A DNA stretch of 11,957 bases. Origin: Saccharicrinis sp041584155. Lineage in GTDB: Bacteria > Bacteroidota > Bacteroidia > Bacteroidales > Marinilabiliaceae. A model generated the notes under the pieces. That model was not told the origin of the DNA. It saw only the letters and a list, made by a program, of their open reading frames with translations, and ran no database searches. Numbering within the stretch: position 1 is the first letter of the stretch; each line of letters begins with the position of its first letter. The translations under genes were made by a program, and so were the position numbers. Below, in pieces: positions 8,701 to 11,957 of this stretch. The stretch is from assembly GCA_041584155.1 (NCBI GenBank), contig JBFHEL010000086.1:1-11957 (forward strand), read 5' to 3'.

Positions 8701-8767
8701 AGCCATTGAACAAAAGATGGCTGTGTCATCGGTTCAAGAATCAGTCGACTCACTTAACATACAATAA
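5705..8767 (+). CDS. Large exported tetratricopeptide-repeat protein
   Basis: The 1020-aa protein begins with a Sec signal peptide (hydrophobic residues 7-21, likely cleavage SLFS/QQ near residue 22). There is no lipobox Cys, so it is probably a soluble or loosely attached periplasmic protein. Almost all the rest is TPR-like helical hairpins with the A-x-Y-x-x-G and small/aromatic spacing of the motif. Examples are about residues 33-62, 106-134 (PYAYFHLGDMKLTNKKYKQA) and about 614-690. The last has repeated YP-S-YxxxA-Y-LG units that recall the BamD/CpoB (YbgF) type. At 34 residues per unit there is room for 25 or more repeats, forming a superhelical scaffold. The C-terminus ends in a short polar tail. 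I see no enzymatic domain. The gene heads an operon with the barrel gene 18 bases downstream, which suggests a partnership. TPR arrays of this kind serve outer-membrane assembly or polysaccharide export (BamD, AlgK, PgaA and BcsC N-terminal parts), but its role here is unknown. Confidence 0.93.
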   Translation: MINTKYLSVTIIALFLSLSLFSQQSLGLQQPERVYEKAMELYRLHKYGSARDQFDKIIRQSVRGESNQYAEACYYQAMCAKNLENDDATYLFEKFIVDYPENNKRPYAYFHLGDMKLTNKKYKQAIREFEKVEVRNLDDETTQAYNFKKGYCHFMEEEYEVANQYFYDLKDVDGKYYDAANYYYAHIQYQKGNYKTALEGFERLIDVPGFKKVVPFYIAQIHYLKGDYDVAIEYALPLMEQGTQARKADMSRIVGESYFAKKNYPQAAQYLKSTIDLSDKPRREDYYHMGFAYYFQKDYEKAAEFLSMVTSANDEMAQNAYYHLAHCHLQLNDKKRARVAFEAASQYDFDKDIQEDAFFNTIKLNYELNYSPFNEIINSLLSFIDTFPESDKIDLAYDYLGKVFLTTKNYQQALDALENIKVKNARVYQALQRVAYYRAIDLFTNLRFEECIHFFDYSLKYGQYDNDLKVKAYYWRGEAKYRLNHYAEAVTDYNTFILTPGSFGTEYYGLAHYNIGYAEFKGKNYELAKSWWRKYINIEKDNQKATVGDACNRIGDCYFVQRDFQQAINYYKQGSSVVAGSPDYSIYQEAISYGILKQHETKITALKNLINTYPSSNYVDDALYEMGESYVALNDLENAIRNYKTIKEKYANSSYAKKAMLQLGLVYYNSSDYSNSMAFYKRVVNEFPGTQESIESLQGIRNIYMDRNDLDGYVAYTKTLGSFAQVDVREKDSLSYVSAERYYMNSNCDAAIKSFQNYLSRYPQGMFVLNANYYMADCLYKNGEKYDALRAYNQVVSQGKNIFTEDALIRSGEINYGMGKYAEALTSFVQLKDIAEIEGNRMEARIGIMRCYYQLKDAKKTIVSASEVMNSPKVAGEIVREARYMKAGAHIINGEIDLAIEEYKVLAQNTQSAEGAEAKYIIAQYYYDRGQKEKAENEVFDFANKGTSHQYWLARSFIVLSDIYDSNAEYFQAKQYLQSIQENYKGDDDINKMVKTRLKAIEQKMAVSSVQESVDSLNIQ

Positions 8768-8785
8768 ATAACTAACTTAAAACAG

Positions 8786-10534
8786 ATGATGAAATATATT
8801 ATATCCATACTTGTGTTTTTAGCCTTGCCCATAGTTTCTTATGCTCAGGAATTAAAACAAGATGTGAAGGTAGTTAGGGAGTATAATCCAATTATTTCTG
8901 AAGCCTATAAGATAAATAAGATGCCCGTCAATGAGATGGATTCATCAAGCTTTCAGCCACAATTCTCCTATCATGTTTTAAGCAAAGCCATGACCTCAGG
9001 TTTAGCTATTGAACCCATTACTGCTGCCCGTTTAAAAACAGAAAGTAAATCGGTATTGGATAAGTCGTATATTAAAGGTGGCCTGGGGAATTATGTAACG
9101 CTTTTTGGCGATTTAAATTACAATGTGCTGCGCTCCAAGGAATATGCCTTGGGCTTAAATGTAGGGCATTTTACTTCTGATGGCGAAATAGAACTGGAGG
9201 ATGATCGCAAATCAGCAGCTCCTATGAACGATACCTGGGCTTCTTTGTATTTTCGTAGATTTTGGGACGATTATACGCTTTCTATCGATGCTGAGTTTAA
9301 TCATAATGTGTATAATTATTACGGTTTCCAAACAATTGATGAAGCCCAGGAATACTATTATCTGAATCCCTATACAGCCTTTACTGGTGATGAGTTAATG
9401 CCTGAGACAAGGCAGAGATTGAGTTCTTTTGATTTAAATGTGGGACTGGCTAATAAAGTAGTAGAACAAAAAGACCTGGCCTTTAAGGCTGATTTTAGAT
9501 TTAGTACATTTGGTAATGTTACCGGTGTAAATGAAAGCAGCTTTGGATTAGGTGGTGATTTGAGGAAGTATTTTGATGATAAATTTTTTGATATAAGTGC
9601 TGCCGTTGATTATTATGGTACTTCAGTTCCTGCAACAGATTCATCGTTATACTACTTTGAGGAGAGAGATATGACCATCATCAAAATATGCCCGGCCATA
9701 GGTTTTGTTTTTGAAGGAGCAGATATAAAGATCGGATTAGATACCTATAGTGAATTGGGAGGCGATGATAACGAATTTAATATAGCCCCACATCTGGAAG
9801 CCAACCTGGTGATTGCTGATGGAATAGTATCGGCTTTTGGAGGGGTTAAAGGTGATTATACCATCAATAATTATCAGAAAATTCAAAAGGAAAATCATTT
9901 TGTAGCAGCCGATGTGAATGTGCAAAATAGTTTTCAGGGTATTCACTTGTTTGGGGGTATCAAAGGTAATTTTAGCTCTAAAACGGCTTTCGTGGCCAGA
10001 GTAGATTATACTGTTTTTAGTGATGAACATTTTTATCAGAATAGGGCCTTTAGTACTGTATCTCCTTTGTCGTCGGATACAGGATCTGTTGCTCAAAGCA
10101 ATTTATTTGATGTAGTGTATGATGATGGTTCGTTATTAACCGTTTCAGGAGAGCTGAAATATGAGCCATCACAAGAGTTTAATATTCTTTTAAGAGGAAA
10201 ATACATGGGATGGAACCTCGATGAGCTTTCTCAGCCCTGGCATAAACCCGAAGTTGAGATTGGTTTTACTGCCAATGCTTCACCGCTGGAGGATTTATGG
10301 TTTAATGTTGGCTTATATGCCATAGGAAAGCGCTATGCACTGGATGTAACTACAGGACAGGATAAGGAATTGAAATCTGCTGTTGATTTTAGTTTGGGTG
10401 CAGAGTATACCTTAAGTTCAAAATGGAATTTATTTGCCAATCTGAATAATGCCTTTATATCAAAATATTATCAATGGAATGGATATCCTATGCAAGGGTT
10501 AAACCTAAGAGCAGGAGTGGGCTATTCGTTTTAA
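8786..10534 (+). CDS. Outer-membrane beta-barrel protein, TonB-receptor-like barrel without plug
   Basis: A 582-aa precursor starts with a signal peptide (cleavage after SYA, residue 20, leaving an N-terminal Gln). A pre-barrel stretch of about 70 residues follows, with a striking segment VVREYNPIISEAYKINKMP (29-47) and a second one near EPITAARLKTES (76-87). From about residue 95 to the end, the sequence alternates polar and hydrophobic residues with aromatic girdle residues. By eye I count roughly 20-23 beta-strands, and the chain ends LRAGVGYSF with the C-terminal Phe typical of BAM-inserted barrels. Such proteins are often labelled TonB-dependent receptor in Bacteroidota, but no plug domain fits in the space available and no TonB box is evident. 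I recall the YNPxIxxAxKI and PIxAARLK segments as recurring in a Bacteroidota family, without a known function. Two adjacent ATGs (8786, 8789) could serve as the start. It is co-transcribed with the TPR gene and is followed by a strong terminator. Confidence 0.85.
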   Translation: MMKYIISILVFLALPIVSYAQELKQDVKVVREYNPIISEAYKINKMPVNEMDSSSFQPQFSYHVLSKAMTSGLAIEPITAARLKTESKSVLDKSYIKGGLGNYVTLFGDLNYNVLRSKEYALGLNVGHFTSDGEIELEDDRKSAAPMNDTWASLYFRRFWDDYTLSIDAEFNHNVYNYYGFQTIDEAQEYYYLNPYTAFTGDELMPETRQRLSSFDLNVGLANKVVEQKDLAFKADFRFSTFGNVTGVNESSFGLGGDLRKYFDDKFFDISAAVDYYGTSVPATDSSLYYFEERDMTIIKICPAIGFVFEGADIKIGLDTYSELGGDDNEFNIAPHLEANLVIADGIVSAFGGVKGDYTINNYQKIQKENHFVAADVNVQNSFQGIHLFGGIKGNFSSKTAFVARVDYTVFSDEHFYQNRAFSTVSPLSSDTGSVAQSNLFDVVYDDGSLLTVSGELKYEPSQEFNILLRGKYMGWNLDELSQPWHKPEVEIGFTANASPLEDLWFNVGLYAIGKRYALDVTTGQDKELKSAVDFSLGAEYTLSSKWNLFANLNNAFISKYYQWNGYPMQGLNLRAGVGYSF

Positions 10535-10550
10535 TATAATCAGTTAAACT

Positions 10551-10593
10551 ACCAATAAAAGCTGCATCTCCAAAGAGAGCAGCTTTTATTGGT
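10551..10593 (+). terminator. Strong hairpin terminator of the TPR/barrel operon
   Basis: ACCAATAAAAGCTGC (10551-10565) and GCAGCTTTTATTGGT (10579-10593) are perfect 15-base inverted repeats. Inside them TCTC (10567-10570) pairs with GAGA (10575-10578) around a CAAA loop, leaving only A10566 unpaired, so the stem totals 19 bp. It starts 17 bases after the barrel stop codon. The 3' arm is T-rich and is followed by TTATT, fitting an intrinsic terminator. Confidence 0.85.
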
Positions 10594-10837
10594 TTATTCC
10601 GGATGTATTGCATCCCCTTCTTTAGCCTTATATAGGAGCGAAGTATGAAAATAATATTCTTATAAAATCAATGTCAGCAATGGCTTTGGGGAAGAATGAT
10701 GGCAGGTTATTTTTGAGTGTGAAAATTTAGAAATATCTATTTTTGACACTACAAATGAGTTTTTAGTTCAATAAAAAATAAAGAATTCTTCATTTTCTGT
10801 TAAGTTTGATTATTTTCGCTGCTGGAAACGGAAAAAA
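10594..10837. other. Spacer between the terminator and the phosphate transporter gene
   Basis: This 244-base, AT-rich stretch has no credible gene; the longest ATG-initiated frame I noticed on the + strand is about 19 codons. It contains a small palindrome GGATG-tattg-CATCC (10601-10615) and the paired TATTTTTGA repeats described under the promoter. It also contains AGTGTGAAAA (10716-10725), which pairs with TTTTGACACT (10741-10750) except for one central mismatch, and TAAGTTTG at 10801-10808. Confidence 0.6.
10710..10745 (+). promoter_or_regulatory. Candidate promoter of the Na+/phosphate cotransporter gene
   Basis: TATTTTTG at 10738-10745 matches the Bacteroidota -7 consensus TAnnTTTG exactly. 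It has TTTTTG at 10710-10715 as a possible -33 element 22 bases upstream, within the known spacing range. The transcript would start near 10750 and carry a leader of about 88 bases. A rival exact match, TAAGTTTG at 10801-10808, would give a leader of about 24 bases but lacks a good -33 element. Confidence 0.35.
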
Positions 10838-11957
10838 ATGAACTACACACTATTAGATTTTCTAACATTGATAGGTTCGCTGGGTTTGTTCCTTTATGGA
10901 ATGAAACTTATGAGCGAAGCCTTACAGCGGGTTGCAGGAAGTAAACTTCGTGATTTTTTAGCGGTAATGACAGCCAACCGGGTTATGGGGGTTCTGACTG
11001 GAATTTCTATTACTGCCATAATTCAATCGTCAAGTGCCACTACGGTAATGATTGTAAGTTTTGTTAACGCAGGCTTGCTTACCTTAACCGAATCTGCCGG
11101 GGTAATTATGGGAGCCAATATTGGTACTACGGTTACTGCCTGGATTATCTCTATTCTTGGTTTTAAAGTGAAGATGAGTGTTTTGGCCTATCCTATTATA
11201 GGGATTGGTTTTCCGCTGGTTTTTTCAAAAAAAGAACGTAATCAATCATGGGGGCAGGTATTATTAGGTTTTGCCTTATTATTTATTGGTCTTGAGAGTT
11301 TAAAGGCCAGTGTACCGGATATAGGGAGAAGCCCTGAGATCTTTGAGTTTCTGAAGGATTTTACGGGTAATGGACTTGGTTCCAGTCTGATCTTTCTTTT
11401 GATAGGTACCATCTTAACAGTTGTCATTCAGTCCTCGAGTGCAACAATGGCTTTAACGCTGGTGATGTGTAATAACGGATGGATAGGATTTGAAAGTGCA
11501 GCAGCTATGGTTTTAGGTGAAAATATTGGAACCACCATTACGGCTAACTTAGCGGCAATGGTAGCCAATGTAACAGCCAAACGTGCCGCACGATTGCACC
11601 TGTTGTTTAATGTCTTGGGCGTTGTTTGGGTATTGGTGGTATTTCCTTATTTTCTGAAAGGAATTGATGGCATAGCACAAATTTTCTCAGGTAAATCGGC
11701 TTTTGTAAATGCAGCCTCTGTGCCTATTGCCCTGTCTTTATTTCATACCTTTTTTAATGTATTTAATGTGCTGATTCAAATATGGTTTGTGAAATATTTG
11801 GTTAATTTAGTTACCAAATTGGTTCCGGATCGTGAAGATGATGAAGAGTTTACCCTCAAACATATTAATTTTGGAATGTTAAGCACTGGTGAACTTTCCT
11901 TAGTGCAGGCTAAAAAAGAGATTCTCTTGTATGGACAGCAAACAAAAAAGCTTTTTG
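10838..11957 (+). CDS. Na+/phosphate cotransporter family protein (NptA/PF02690), cut by window edge
   Basis: This inner-membrane transporter is predicted to bring in, or export, inorganic phosphate coupled to sodium. The first 373 codons are visible from ATG at 10838. The family's inverted duplication is plain: QSSSAT at residues 63-68 and again at 198-203, and GANIGTT (92-98) matched by GENIGTT (227-233). Each half is set among hydrophobic membrane helices. The membrane part ends near residue 328. A charged linker (PDREDDEEF, 330-338) then leads into the start of a soluble helical domain (about 340 on) that resembles the PhoU-like tail of bacterial members. That tail runs off the window. 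The gene lies behind a strong terminator and its own candidate promoter, so it is probably not part of the TPR/barrel operon. No pho-box-like operator was recognised. Confidence 0.92.
   Translation, partial: MNYTLLDFLTLIGSLGLFLYGMKLMSEALQRVAGSKLRDFLAVMTANRVMGVLTGISITAIIQSSSATTVMIVSFVNAGLLTLTESAGVIMGANIGTTVTAWIISILGFKVKMSVLAYPIIGIGFPLVFSKKERNQSWGQVLLGFALLFIGLESLKASVPDIGRSPEIFEFLKDFTGNGLGSSLIFLLIGTILTVVIQSSSATMALTLVMCNNGWIGFESAAAMVLGENIGTTITANLAAMVANVTAKRAARLHLLFNVLGVVWVLVVFPYFLKGIDGIAQIFSGKSAFVNAASVPIALSLFHTFFNVFNVLIQIWFVKYLVNLVTKLVPDREDDEEFTLKHINFGMLSTGELSLVQAKKEILLYGQQTKKLF

Noticed and set aside
5705..8767. Possible tandem DNA repeat or recombination-prone array
   Set aside because: The repeats are degenerate at protein level (TPR-like motifs) and I saw no long identical DNA units.
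10601..10615. GGATG-tattg-CATCC palindrome as a second terminator
   Set aside because: A 5-bp stem is too short, and the strong terminator immediately upstream makes it unnecessary.
10634..10730. Very short ATG frames in the spacer before the transporter
   Set aside because: They span 6 and 19 codons, with no ribosome binding site or other sign of coding.

Overview
The window looks like a chromosomal segment from a Bacteroidota bacterium, plausibly of the Marinilabiliales/Bacteroidales type, though the order is an inference. The support is AT-rich coding with compact operons, a long polysaccharide co-polymerase/tyrosine kinase with a Gly in its Walker A' motif, a TPR plus outer-membrane barrel gene pair of Bacteroidota character, signal peptides ending in SQ/AQ, no clear Shine-Dalgarno sites, and several matches to the TAnnTTTG -7 promoter element. 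No mobile element, CRISPR array, tRNA or rRNA was seen.

Layout. Bases 1-3312 hold a leftward operon: a small membrane-anchored protein (DUF7935-like), then a Wzc-like BY-kinase of 803 aa, then murB, which is cut by the left edge. Gaps are 15 and 6 bases. Diverging from it at 3448 is a class I PLP aminotransferase of the Thermus-type aspartate aminotransferase group. It converges on a leftward ftsE (4818-5528) across a hairpin-containing spacer. Diverging from ftsE is a rightward two-gene operon (5705-10534). Its first gene encodes a 1020-aa exported protein made of TPR-like helical repeats. Its second encodes a 582-aa outer-membrane beta-barrel with a conserved-looking N-terminal peptide and no plug domain. 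The operon ends at a long, nearly perfect hairpin terminator (10551-10593). From 10838 to the right edge lies the first 373 codons of a Na+/phosphate cotransporter (NptA/PF02690 family).

Functional picture. Most of the window serves the cell envelope: peptidoglycan precursor synthesis (MurB), exopolysaccharide chain-length control and export (BY-kinase), septal peptidoglycan hydrolase control (FtsE), and an outer-membrane/periplasm pair of unknown job. The aminotransferase and phosphate transporter are housekeeping. The most interesting unit is the TPR/barrel operon. It has the part list of TPR-plus-barrel exporters such as BcsC or PgaA split over two genes, but nothing in the window shows what it moves or assembles.
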